Shown: positions 19,301-27,916 of the stretch, one piece after another | How positions within the stretch are numbered: the first letter of the stretch is position 1 | How the letters are laid out: each line of letters begins with the position of its first letter | DNA from: Dyadobacter sp. SG02 | GTDB lineage: Bacteria; Bacteroidota; Bacteroidia; Cytophagales; Spirosomataceae | Reading direction: 5' to 3' | DNA length: 64,000 nucleotides | Assembly (NCBI RefSeq): GCF_900109045.1 | Contig: NZ_FNYL01000009.1 | Span: 62,001 to 126,000, forward strand | Translations under genes and position numbers: made by a program | Notes under the pieces: generated by a model | The model's database searches: none | Told to the model about the DNA's origin: nothing | Seen by the model: only the letters and a program-made list of their open reading frames with translations

Positions 19301-19873
19301 AATCCCGATTTTGTCGCCGGGATCAGCAATACGTTATCCTGGAAGAAGTTCACGTTCGGCGTGCTGTTCGACTGGAAACAAGGCGGTTCCATTTATTCAA
19401 GCAACGTGGGCGAGGCCATGGCACGCGGTGTGAGCAAAGACACCGAGGACCGTTACCGGATGCTTATTGCGCCCGGAGTGCTGGGTGATGTAAATACTTT
19501 AAGCCCGATTCTGGACGAGAATGGTAACAAGATCCCCAATAACACCGCCATTACGGTGATCGACTACTATTTCTCCGGTGGTTATGGTCCGGGAGGGGTT
19601 GCAGAAGGATCTGTTTTCGATGCTACGGTATTCCGCTTGCGGGAAGTTTCGCTGGGTTACCAGGTACCGGCATCCTTGCTGAGCAAGACCCCGTTCGGAG
19701 CGATATCCATCTCGCTGAGTGGCAGAAACCTCTGGTACAATGCCCCCAACTTTCCTAAATATTTGAATTACGATCCGGAAGTAAGCACAGGAGCGGCCAA
19801 CAACGGTGGTGCCGACGCTTACGGAGTGCCGACGACGCGCCGGTACGGAGTGAATTTACGGATCAGCTTTTAA
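16334..19873 (+). CDS. SusC/RagA TonB-linked outer membrane transporter with STN signalling domain
   Basis: 1179 residues. After the signal peptide comes an STN domain (about residues 38-112, ALTDLEKQYQVTFAYQ), a carboxypeptidase-regulatory-like domain (about 136-222, VKGKVTAKDDGSALAGVNIV), the TonB plug (about 225-350, with PLYVVDGVPFDN and ALYGSRAANGAIIITTK) and a 22-strand barrel ending in RRYGVNLRISF. The STN domain is what marks SusC proteins that signal through FecR and an ECF sigma factor, both encoded directly upstream. The substrate is inferred to be peptides because the downstream enzymes are carboxypeptidases. Confidence 0.96.
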   Translation: MRLTLCRKRFLWLALALPWATFPASGQATILARGDQESKTVSANAPQVALADALTDLEKQYQVTFAYQKGHISGKRISRPLSKGESLDKYLKEVLSPLNLTFEKIHKTYIISESAKPVPVKKASHPEQNSNASIDIRVKGKVTAKDDGSALAGVNIVIKGTQIGTTTDTEGSYAIQVPAAESVLVFSFLGFATHEVVVQAQTTLDVALIADTRQLSEVVVTAAGIERQSGTLGYSVSTLKAGDVSQKNEPDPMRALTGKLAGVNIQGGGGVAGGSTNVTIRGNSSLGNNNQPLYVVDGVPFDNSTYAPSGDRQTQSNQSTASRAFDIDPNNIQSLTVLKGAAAAALYGSRAANGAIIITTKASSKKGKKGTEITYNSSFSLEEIAGLPDYQHTYGQGTNFDYRSAVYGSNGSAYSSRPTIPHPLARPGYNSTDFPSFYMADGITPVQVPYQSYAGKSQRDFFRTGSVLENALTVNSGSEKGNFTIGLGRTTNKGIVPGNEISRTSFNVGGNIRLDNKFYARGTINYVMTDQKSPPIGGSGDIMSNLYYLPTSYDLSGLPFENPNTGANVYDRDGLDNPYWSVRHSPSTSNVDRYYGNFVLGFDPAPWLNIQNTAGFNAYTDRRMSVLGKGSSVYANGTINTDNIYRQELDNTLLLTVTKDLGPNLALRAILGNNINQRKTERSAFSGDNIITPGINDISNTSTITLGSLPNNRARIKQRYYAFFTDITLDYKKFASLNIVGRNDVSSTLPAQNRSYFYGGANGSFVFTEAFKIRSKALTSGKIRLGYTRVGNEANPYLTTNVYTANADANGLGAPFSNGIVTNVSTLTMSDILTNANLKPEFITEFETGTNLEFFNGRFSFDLTYYHKKSTSQIFTVKSAPSTGSTDRIINLGQTSNRGIEVTLGGTAIEAPNGFRWEVDANFTRNRNMVDDLGGYAQLVYGNNVHIAGQPYGQIYRARYARDEEGNILVNPQTAKPISASTSGVVGNPNPDFVAGISNTLSWKKFTFGVLFDWKQGGSIYSSNVGEAMARGVSKDTEDRYRMLIAPGVLGDVNTLSPILDENGNKIPNNTAITVIDYYFSGGYGPGGVAEGSVFDATVFRLREVSLGYQVPASLLSKTPFGAISISLSGRNLWYNAPNFPKYLNYDPEVSTGAANNGGADAYGVPTTRRYGVNLRISF

Positions 19874-19895
19874 TCCAGTTCAAACAAATAGTATC

Positions 19896-21497
19896 ATGAG
19901 AGGAAAATTCAAAATATCCGGAATCCTTCTGTTTGTAGTGCTGATGATAGCCAGTTCATGCAGTGATTTCGTCGATATCAACAACGACCCCAACAATCCC
20001 ACTGAGCCGACGCTGGCATTGCTCCTGCCTGCCACCCAAATGTCACTTGCAGGTTATTTCAACGCGGTGAATACCGGCGGTTCCGCCGTGATGCAGCATT
20101 TCGCGTCAGGTAACCTGAACCGCTGGAACCAAAGCGGATCGACGTTTTCCACAGCCTGGTCCGGGTTCTATACGGCCACACTGCCCGATCTGGAAACTAT
20201 TATCAGGGAAGGAACGGCCCAGCAGGCATGGGGTTATGTGGCGATTGCCAAACTCCAAAAAGCGTATCTGTACAGCATTATGGTCGATTTATGGGGCGAT
20301 GTACCCTATTCGCAGGCCGTGGGCGAGTTTACAGACCCTGCACTAGACAAGGGCGCCACCATTTATGCGAGCCTTTTTGAACTGATCGATCAGGCGCTGG
20401 CGGATATGGAGAAAGGTTTTACCGTAGCGGCCGGTTCGGATGTTTTCTATCAGGGCTCGAAACTCGGATGGCAGCGCATGGCCAATTCCCTAAAACTTAA
20501 AATGCTTATCCAGACAAGGCTGGTTGACCCTGCGAAAGCAACCGCCGGGATTAAGGCCCTTCTTACAGGCGACGTCCCTTTGATCACGGATAACGCACAT
20601 GATTTTGTATTTCAATATGGCACGAATGTGACGCCTAATGCGCGCCATCCGTGGTACACGAGTTGGTACAGTTCGGGTCGGGGCGGTTATGTGAGTATGC
20701 CCTTGGTTAATAAATTGAAGGATAGCGACGACCCAAGGCTACGCTACTACGTGTTCCGTCAGAATGCCAATGTCGGCCTGGCCAATTCGATGAACGGGGA
20801 AGGTTTCTATGGCCGCGAACCCGGTGATGGCACTGCTTCACCTGCCGACGCGAACACACGGGCGCTGATCGGCATTTACCCGGCCGCCGGATTGTATGAC
20901 AACGGCACGATCAAGTCACTGACGGCTTCGCATATATACCTGAACAACACTGGCGCAGTATCCACAACGACATCCAATTCTTTTAAAATCCCACTTTCCA
21001 CTTCGGGAGACGGCACGGGCGCAGGCATTCTACCGCTCATTACCAGCTCCATGGTTAATTTCATGCGTGCCGAGGCCGCATTGGCACTCGGAACCGGCGA
21101 GGATGCGGCGCAACTTGTAGCCGACGCGGTTGCGGGGCACCTCAACAGGGTGAGCACATTGGCGGGGGCCAACAAGGGTACCGTGATGCCTGCCTCAACC
21201 ATCACAGGTTTTACCGAAAGGATCAAAACCCAGTTCACGGGCGCCAGCGAGGCCGGTAAAATGGATATTTTGATGACCCAGAAATGGATCGCGCTTTTTG
21301 GGAACGGAATCGAGTCCTATAATGATTACCGCCGGACCGGTCTGCCTAAACTCAGCGATCTGGTATCTCCGCTCGACGTGTTCCCGATGCGGTTTTATTA
21401 TTCGGAAACCGAACTTACTTCGAACGAATTGCTGATCGCCGACCGGGAAGCTATTCAGCGCGCGCAGCAGACGACCCCGGTATTCTGGGACAAGTGA
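19896..21497 (+). CDS. SusD-like nutrient-binding outer membrane lipoprotein (SusD-like_2 type)
   Basis: 533 residues with a lipoprotein signal (LLFVVLMIASSCSDF; Cys about residue 22). The mature start FVDINNDPNNPTEPTLALLLPATQ is characteristic of the SusD-like_2 group, which is often paired with SusC proteins for peptides or other non-starch ligands. TPR-like helices follow (WGYVAIAKLQKAYLYSIMVDLWGDVPYSQ). Starts 22 bases after susC and forms the lid of that pore. Confidence 0.93.
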   Translation: MRGKFKISGILLFVVLMIASSCSDFVDINNDPNNPTEPTLALLLPATQMSLAGYFNAVNTGGSAVMQHFASGNLNRWNQSGSTFSTAWSGFYTATLPDLETIIREGTAQQAWGYVAIAKLQKAYLYSIMVDLWGDVPYSQAVGEFTDPALDKGATIYASLFELIDQALADMEKGFTVAAGSDVFYQGSKLGWQRMANSLKLKMLIQTRLVDPAKATAGIKALLTGDVPLITDNAHDFVFQYGTNVTPNARHPWYTSWYSSGRGGYVSMPLVNKLKDSDDPRLRYYVFRQNANVGLANSMNGEGFYGREPGDGTASPADANTRALIGIYPAAGLYDNGTIKSLTASHIYLNNTGAVSTTTSNSFKIPLSTSGDGTGAGILPLITSSMVNFMRAEAALALGTGEDAAQLVADAVAGHLNRVSTLAGANKGTVMPASTITGFTERIKTQFTGASEAGKMDILMTQKWIALFGNGIESYNDYRRTGLPKLSDLVSPLDVFPMRFYYSETELTSNELLIADREAIQRAQQTTPVFWDK

Positions 21498-21535
21498 TTT
21501 CCAAAAAACAGGTAAAAACCTTTAAGAAGACAGGT

Positions 21536-22159
21536 ATGAAAAAGTTTTTTGTATACATATTATTAATCACCACCATCGTGACCGATGCCTGCAAAAAGGT
21601 CGAATACGACTGGGAAAAATATACCACCGCCGCCACTCCCGACGTGACGGTGAATCTTGCCAAATCGGCACTGCCGACCGTGGCGACAGGCAATGTATCG
21701 TTTTTCAATATGAAGGATCCCGATTATGCTACCAGGCAGGAATTCGAATGGACGTTGGCTTACCATGATTTTGGAAGAACCACCGTACAGTCCATCGAAG
21801 TGTACCTGAGTTTTAATAAAAAAGAATCCAGCCCGCCAGCCTACCCGATTACTTTCTCGCTTGCGGGAGAATATCCGAGCATCCGTCAGTTCCCGCTTCC
21901 GAGCACGGTGCTGCCGAGCGATAAGCTGTTCGAGACGGTAACGAGTTTTCCAAAAACCTTTACGCATACCCCCGCGCAACTGGCCGCATTCACGGGTACG
22001 GACCTGGCAAAAGTTGGTGTAAACGACTATTTTCTGTTCAAGTTCATTCTCACAATGGGTGATGGCAGAAGAATCGTGCAATACCAGGAAAATGGCTGCG
22101 ACGAGTCACGCGGGGAGCCTTGCGACTGCCGTGTGGGTGTACGGTTTAAAAATCAGTAA
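21536..22159 (+). CDS. Hypothetical lipoprotein of the SusCD-peptidase locus
   Basis: 207 residues from the ATG at 21536, chosen because it opens a lipoprotein-type signal (MKKFFVYILLITTIV, Cys at residue 19 in TDACKK); an upstream in-frame start at 21494 would overlap the SusD stop. The mature part is mostly beta (VTVNLAKSALPTVATGNVSFF, SIEVYLSFNKKE) and ends with a Cys pair region (CDESRGEPCDCRVG). I do not recognise a family. Its place between SusD and the peptidases suggests a surface-exposed binding subunit of the same uptake complex. Confidence 0.75.
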   Translation: MKKFFVYILLITTIVTDACKKVEYDWEKYTTAATPDVTVNLAKSALPTVATGNVSFFNMKDPDYATRQEFEWTLAYHDFGRTTVQSIEVYLSFNKKESSPPAYPITFSLAGEYPSIRQFPLPSTVLPSDKLFETVTSFPKTFTHTPAQLAAFTGTDLAKVGVNDYFLFKFILTMGDGRRIVQYQENGCDESRGEPCDCRVGVRFKNQ

Positions 22160-22184
22160 CATTCTGAATCTTCAATAATCGATT

Positions 22185-24956
22185 ATGGTACGGAAACGTT
22201 TTCTCTTACTACTTTTTGTCGTTTTATCCTCTGCTTCCCAGGCACAGAAAATCCCGACGCCCAAAGAACATTTCGGGTTCGATATCGGCGAGGATTACAA
22301 GCTGGCTACATTTACCCAGGCAGAGGCCTATTTTAAAAAGGTAGCCGCAATCTCCGATCGCGTCAAGTTCGTCGACATTGGCCCTACCGAAGAAGGTCGC
22401 AGGCAGCCGATGATGATCGTTACCTCGCCTGCAAACCTGAAAAAGATCGATCGTTACAAGGAAATATCCCAGAAGCTGGCAAGGGCGGAGCTTTCGGATG
22501 CGGAAGCCAGGGCACTGGTAGCAGAAGGCAAGCCGGTGATCTGGATCGACGGTGGCCTGCACGCCACGGAAACGGTAGGCTCTCACCAACTGATCGAAAC
22601 CTATTACCAGCTCGTAAGCCGCAACGACCCGGAAACGATGAAGATCCTCGACGATGTGATCATCCTGCTCTCACAGGTAAATCCCGACGGGCAGGAGCTC
22701 GTGGCGGACTGGTATATGAACCAGGCCGACCCCAAAAAGCGCAATATGAACATACCGAGGCTGTACCAGAAGTATATCGGCCACGATAATAACCGGGATT
22801 TTTTCATGATGAATATGAAAGAGACCACCAACACGTCCATGCAGCAATACGTGGAGTGGCTCCCGCAGGTGATCTATAACCACCATCAGACATCGCCCGT
22901 CGGGTCTGTGGTGGCAGGCCCTCCCTACCGTGACCCGTTCAATCACGTTCTGGATCCGCTGATCATCACCAGTATCGAGGGTGTCGCGGCTTCGATGATC
23001 AACCGGCTGCATGTGGAGGATAAGCCCGGCTATACCCGATTGGCAGGCTCGGTTTTTTCAACCTGGTGGAATGGCGGTCTGCGCACCACCCCCTATTTTC
23101 ATAACATTGTCGGTATCCTGACCGAGATAACCGGTAATCCCACACCAGCCACGATCCCCATTGTGCCTGACAGGCTCATACCCAACAATGCGAACCCGTT
23201 CCCGGTCATGCCGCAGAAGTGGCTGTACAGGCGGTCGATCGACTATTCGGTTTCACTGAATTATGGTGTGCTGAATTACGCGCGTCGAAACGGGGACGAA
23301 CTTCTGTATAACATCTACAAAATGGGCCGCAACTCCATCGAAAGGGGTAATAAAGATACCTGGACGCTTTATCCAAAATATGCTGAGACGGTTACCAGCC
23401 GTTTTGAGGCCTCCAAAAAGACCGCTCCCGCCACGCCGCGTCCCCGGCCCGACACGACAGATCTGTCATCGGACCGGCCCAATGCCAATACGATCCCCCA
23501 GACGTTCTTCGATACCGTATATACCAATCCGGCGCTCCGTGATCCGCGTGGCTTTATTCTCGCCGCCGATCAGGCCGATTTCCCGACAGCCGTCAAGTTC
23601 ATTAATGCATTGATCAAATCGGGCATACTCGTTCACAGGGCCACGGCCGCCTTTACAGTTGAAGGGAAAAATTATCCGGCAGGCTCCTACATTGTGAAAA
23701 CCAATCAGGCATTTCGCCCGCACGTGCTCGATATGTTTGAGCCACAGAATCACCCCAACGACTTCGCTTACCCGGGTGGCCCGCCCATTCGTCCTTACGA
23801 TTCAGCCGGCTGGACATTGGCATTTCAGATGGGTGTAACATTCGACAGGATTCTCAACAGCTTCGACGGCCCGTTCGAGCGTATTCCATATGGACAAATC
23901 CAATCACCGCCGGAAGTAAAAAGTCCTGTTTCAAAGGGAGGATATCTCGTCGACGCACGTGTTAACAATGCTTTTATGGTTATCAACGATCTGCTGAAAG
24001 GCGGCATTGAAATATATCGTGTCCGTGACAGTTCCGCAGCGGCCCCGGCGGGTTCATTTTTTGTTCCTGCCAAAGGAAAAACCATTCTGGACGAAGCCGG
24101 AACGAATTATGGTGTGAAAGGAAAACCGGTTTCCTCCCGCCCCGCAGCCTCGGTGAAGATCAGCCCGGCGCGTATTGCGTTGTTCGACAACTATGGTGGA
24201 TCGATGCCCTCGGGATGGGTACGCTGGTTGATGGAGCAATATAACTTCCCTTATACGCTCATTTACCCGCAGGACATCGATAAAGGAGAACTATCCTCGA
24301 AATACGATGTGATCCTTTTCATCAGCGGCGGCATTCCTTCGGTAGCCGCAGGCGGTGGGGAAGGTTTCCGGGGAGGACGGCAGCCGAAACCGGAAGAGGT
24401 ATCGGAAGAGTTCCGGCCGTGGCTGGGTAATGTAACGATCGCCAAATCGATCCCGGAGCTGAAAAAGTTCATGGAGGCGGGCGGACAGGTTGTGACGGTG
24501 GGAAGCAGTACCGCGCTTGCATACCACCTGGCGCTGCCCGTGAGCAATGCGCTTGTGGAAGTGAATGCAAAAGGGGAAGCAAAAAACCTGACCGGCGAAC
24601 GCTATTACATTCCGGGCAGTATTTTGAAGGTCGCATTCGACACGAGCGCGCCCGCAAACTGGGGTATGATGCGCGAGGCGGATGTCGTGTTCGCCAACAG
24701 TCCCGTATTCCATATCCGTCCTGATGCGGCGACGCAAGGGCTGCGACCTTTGGCATGGTTTGCTTCGGAAAAACCGCTGGTAAGCGGCTGGGCCTGGGGC
24801 GAAACTTATCTCAAAAACGGTGTGGTGGCATTCGAGGCCCGGATCGGGAAAGGGAAACTCTATGCCTTTGGCCCGGAGATCACATTCCGGGGCCAGGCGC
24901 ACGGCACTTTCAAGTTGTTATTCAATGAATTATATAAAACAAACCTGACCCAATGA
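22185..24956 (+). CDS. M14 family zinc carboxypeptidase, secreted (first of tandem pair)
   Basis: 923 residues with a signal peptide (cleavage near ASQAQ). Zinc ligands are H126 and E129 (GGLHATET) and a His in YNHHQ (H233 or H234); the catalytic Glu is E314 in GILTEITG. The peptidase domain is followed by a long C-terminal region with a class-I-glutamine-amidotransferase-like look (ARIALFDNYGGSMPSGWVRW, VTVGSSTALAYHL). M14 enzymes remove C-terminal residues from peptides. Its start is 25 bases after the lipoprotein gene, and its last codon overlaps the start of the next, homologous gene (ATGA), showing translational coupling. Confidence 0.93.
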   Translation: MVRKRFLLLLFVVLSSASQAQKIPTPKEHFGFDIGEDYKLATFTQAEAYFKKVAAISDRVKFVDIGPTEEGRRQPMMIVTSPANLKKIDRYKEISQKLARAELSDAEARALVAEGKPVIWIDGGLHATETVGSHQLIETYYQLVSRNDPETMKILDDVIILLSQVNPDGQELVADWYMNQADPKKRNMNIPRLYQKYIGHDNNRDFFMMNMKETTNTSMQQYVEWLPQVIYNHHQTSPVGSVVAGPPYRDPFNHVLDPLIITSIEGVAASMINRLHVEDKPGYTRLAGSVFSTWWNGGLRTTPYFHNIVGILTEITGNPTPATIPIVPDRLIPNNANPFPVMPQKWLYRRSIDYSVSLNYGVLNYARRNGDELLYNIYKMGRNSIERGNKDTWTLYPKYAETVTSRFEASKKTAPATPRPRPDTTDLSSDRPNANTIPQTFFDTVYTNPALRDPRGFILAADQADFPTAVKFINALIKSGILVHRATAAFTVEGKNYPAGSYIVKTNQAFRPHVLDMFEPQNHPNDFAYPGGPPIRPYDSAGWTLAFQMGVTFDRILNSFDGPFERIPYGQIQSPPEVKSPVSKGGYLVDARVNNAFMVINDLLKGGIEIYRVRDSSAAAPAGSFFVPAKGKTILDEAGTNYGVKGKPVSSRPAASVKISPARIALFDNYGGSMPSGWVRWLMEQYNFPYTLIYPQDIDKGELSSKYDVILFISGGIPSVAAGGGEGFRGGRQPKPEEVSEEFRPWLGNVTIAKSIPELKKFMEAGGQVVTVGSSTALAYHLALPVSNALVEVNAKGEAKNLTGERYYIPGSILKVAFDTSAPANWGMMREADVVFANSPVFHIRPDAATQGLRPLAWFASEKPLVSGWAWGETYLKNGVVAFEARIGKGKLYAFGPEITFRGQAHGTFKLLFNELYKTNLTQ

Positions 24957-27706
24957 GAAATAACTTTAACCGACTGCTCTTCATACTCCTGATTTTTAGC
25001 AGGGCCGTATTCGCGCAGGTTCCTACGCCTAAGGAGCATTTTGGCTTCAATATCGGTGACGATTACATGCTCGCGAATTTCACCCAGACGGAAGCCTATT
25101 TCAAAAAACTGGAAAAAGCCTCCGACCGCCTGAAATTGACGGTGATCGGCAAAACCGAAGAAGGCCGTGACCAGCACATGCTGATCGTTTCTTCGCCCGA
25201 AAACCTGAAAAAACTGGATCGGTATAAAGAGATTTCTTCCAAAATGGCCCGCGCGGAAGGTATCAGCCAGGAACAGGCCGCAGCCATGGCGGCCGAAGGC
25301 AAGGCTGTGGTGTGGATCGATGGCGGCCTGCACGCTACCGAAGTGGTGGGCATTCACCAACTGATCGAGACGATTTACCAGGTATTGTCCAGGAATGATG
25401 CCGAAACGAAACGTATTCTGGACAAAGTGATCATCCTCTTCACACACGCTAACCCGGACGGACAAGAGCTGACCTCCAATTGGTACATGCGTGAAACCGA
25501 TCCGTTGAAGCGCAAGAACGAAAACCTCCCGCGCCTGTATCAAAAATACATCGGCCATGACAACAACCGTGATTTCTATATTCAGAACATGCAGGAAAGC
25601 CGCAACATGGGCTATCAGCTTTTTGTAGAATGGATCCCGCAAATCATGTACAATCACCACCAGCGCGGCCCGGCCGGCTCTGTTCTGGCTGGTCCGCCCT
25701 ACCGCGACCCATTCAATTACGTATTTGACCCTATGATGGTCACAGGCATCGACGCTGTGGGTGCGGCCATGTATACCCGTCTTAATGCAGAGAACAAACC
25801 CGGTTTCACCCGCCTCAACGGATCGAGCTTTTCTACCTGGTACAATGGCGGTCTGCGCACCACAACGCATTTCCATAACATGATCGGCCTGCTGACGGAG
25901 ATCATTGGAGGACCCACACCCGAAGAAGTACCGCTTGTACCCGAGCGCCTCATTCCCAATAACAATACGCCTTTTCCGGTAACGCCTCAGAAAAAGTGGC
26001 ATTTCAAACAATCTATCGATTATTCTGTTTCCCTGAACTTCTCGGTCCTGGATTACGCCGCCCGCAACAGCGACCATTTGCTATATAACATTTACACCAT
26101 GGGCAAAAATTCGATCGGGAAAGGGAACAGCGATTACTGGACGCCTTCGCCAAAACGGGTGGAGGAAATCAATAAGGCCTACAAAGCGGATCAGGCCAAA
26201 TCAAAAAAACCGGAAGCTTCGAACAGTTTCAATGCAGCCTACGGCGGGAGTTTCCGTGGCGGTAGCGTGCCTTCGAAATATTACGAAACCGTTTTCGAAG
26301 CACCAGCCCGTCGCGACCCACGGGGGTACATCATCCCCTCGGACCAGCCCGATTTTCCTACCGCGGTGAAATACATCAACGCATTGGTCCGCACCGGCAT
26401 TCAGATCGAAAAAGCGACCGCTGCATTTACAGTGGCCGGCAAAACTTACCCGGCTGGCTCGTATGTCGTAAAGACCGCACAGGCATTTCGCCCGCACATT
26501 CTGGATATGTTTGAGCCACAGGATTATCCCAATGATTTCCAATATCCCGGTGGCCCTCCGATCAGACCTTATGACGCGGCTGGCTGGACACTGGCGTATC
26601 AAATGGGTGTAAAATTCGACCGCATCCTCGAAGGTTTCGACGGTCCGTTTGAAAAACTACCGTACGGACAATTACAAACTCCCCCGGCAAAAATATCATC
26701 CGGCGGGGCAGGTTATGTGATCAATGCGAGCATTAACGATGCATTTATTGTCGTCAACGACCTGCTGAAAGCCGGGGCGGAAGTGTACCGCCTGGCAGAC
26801 GGAACATTTTATATCCCGCAGAGCGCCAAGGCAAAGGCCGCGATCGCTAATTCGGCAAAGACATTTGGTGTCGACATCAATGCGGCGGCGAAAAAACCTG
26901 CTGGAAGTATGCAGAAAGTTGCTCCGTTGAAAATTGCGCTTTGGGATACTTATGGCGGCTCGATGCCATCGGGATGGGTGCGCTGGATGCTCGAACAGTA
27001 TCACTTCCCATTCACCGTAGTCTTTCCAAAAGAAATAGACGCAGGCGAACTTCGTAAAAAGTACGACGTGATCGTTTTCGTGACCCGTGCCATTTCGGCA
27101 CCGTCGGCCAGGGATTCGGCCATGACCGCCGCATTCCGTGGAAGAGGTCCAAAAGAAGAAGAAGTTCCCGCTGAGTTCCGCGGGACGATGGGCTCGCTTT
27201 CGGCAGCAAAATCATATCCAGAACTGAAAAAATTCATGGAAGCCGGTGGTAAGATTGTCACGATCGGCAGCAGCACCAGCCTGGCGTATCATCTCGGTTT
27301 GCCGGTCCGCAACGCCATCACCGAGCTCACAGCGGAAGGCGAAAGCCGGCCCTTGCCCAATGAAAAATTCTTCATTCCGGGCAGCATCCTGAACGTATCG
27401 GTCGACACCACGGCGAAGGCCAACTGGGGTATGGCAGCGCAAACGGACATCTATTTCGATAACAGCCCGGTGTTTACCCTTTCACCGGAGGCCATCGCCA
27501 ATGGTACCGTCAAGCCCCTTGCCTGGTTCGCCACCAATGCCCCCCTTCGCAGTGGCTGGGCCTGGGGTCAAGCCTATTTGCAGGGAGGCGTAGCCGCATT
27601 TGAGGCGAAGATCGGCTCAGGAAAACTCTACGCTTTCGGCCCGGAAATCACATTCCGCGCGCAGTCGCACGGGACGTTTAAATGGCTGATGAATCAACTT
27701 TATTGA
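24953..27706 (+). CDS. M14 family zinc carboxypeptidase, secreted (second of tandem pair)
   Basis: 917 residues, similar to the preceding protein along its full length. Signal peptide ends near VFAQ. Active-site residues are all kept: H127 and E130 (GGLHATEV), His of NHHQ (H235/H236) and E316 (LLTEIIGG). The same C-terminal extension is present (KIALWDTYGGSMPSGWVRW). The two genes arose by tandem duplication and have diverged clearly, so they may differ in residue preference. Last gene of the ECF-SusCD operon; a strong hairpin lies 34 bases downstream. Confidence 0.93.
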   Translation: MRNNFNRLLFILLIFSRAVFAQVPTPKEHFGFNIGDDYMLANFTQTEAYFKKLEKASDRLKLTVIGKTEEGRDQHMLIVSSPENLKKLDRYKEISSKMARAEGISQEQAAAMAAEGKAVVWIDGGLHATEVVGIHQLIETIYQVLSRNDAETKRILDKVIILFTHANPDGQELTSNWYMRETDPLKRKNENLPRLYQKYIGHDNNRDFYIQNMQESRNMGYQLFVEWIPQIMYNHHQRGPAGSVLAGPPYRDPFNYVFDPMMVTGIDAVGAAMYTRLNAENKPGFTRLNGSSFSTWYNGGLRTTTHFHNMIGLLTEIIGGPTPEEVPLVPERLIPNNNTPFPVTPQKKWHFKQSIDYSVSLNFSVLDYAARNSDHLLYNIYTMGKNSIGKGNSDYWTPSPKRVEEINKAYKADQAKSKKPEASNSFNAAYGGSFRGGSVPSKYYETVFEAPARRDPRGYIIPSDQPDFPTAVKYINALVRTGIQIEKATAAFTVAGKTYPAGSYVVKTAQAFRPHILDMFEPQDYPNDFQYPGGPPIRPYDAAGWTLAYQMGVKFDRILEGFDGPFEKLPYGQLQTPPAKISSGGAGYVINASINDAFIVVNDLLKAGAEVYRLADGTFYIPQSAKAKAAIANSAKTFGVDINAAAKKPAGSMQKVAPLKIALWDTYGGSMPSGWVRWMLEQYHFPFTVVFPKEIDAGELRKKYDVIVFVTRAISAPSARDSAMTAAFRGRGPKEEEVPAEFRGTMGSLSAAKSYPELKKFMEAGGKIVTIGSSTSLAYHLGLPVRNAITELTAEGESRPLPNEKFFIPGSILNVSVDTTAKANWGMAAQTDIYFDNSPVFTLSPEAIANGTVKPLAWFATNAPLRSGWAWGQAYLQGGVAAFEAKIGSGKLYAFGPEITFRAQSHGTFKWLMNQLY

Positions 27707-27739
27707 TGGGTTATTGATAGTTAAATTCAGCTTTTAAAC

Positions 27740-27796
27740 CATGACCAATCCGAAGCGACGGTATGAAGAAACTTCACCGTCGCGGGATTGGTCATG
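27740..27796. terminator. Long hairpin terminator after the SusCD-peptidase operon
   Basis: Near-perfect inverted repeat with outer arms CATGACCAATCC and GGATTGGTCATG and inner arms GCGACGGT/ACCGTCGC around a short loop. It lies between the convergent M14 and PQQ dehydrogenase genes and is followed by a T-rich stretch, so it can end both transcripts. Confidence 0.75.
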
Positions 27797-27916
27797 ATTT
27801 TTGATCTGACAGCTTTGTATTTTTGAGTTGAGCGCTGGCTTGTCAAGCACAGAGGAAAGACAGAGGTTGGTGAAATGGTCCCAATTTTGACATCGTCGAT
27901 CAACTGATCATGTGAC

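Noticed and set aside
24860-26077. 405-codon minus-strand open frame across the two M14 genes
   Set aside because: Antisense of two clear peptidase genes; its existence follows from their codon bias. No recognisable domain and rich in His/Val/Phe as antisense frames are.
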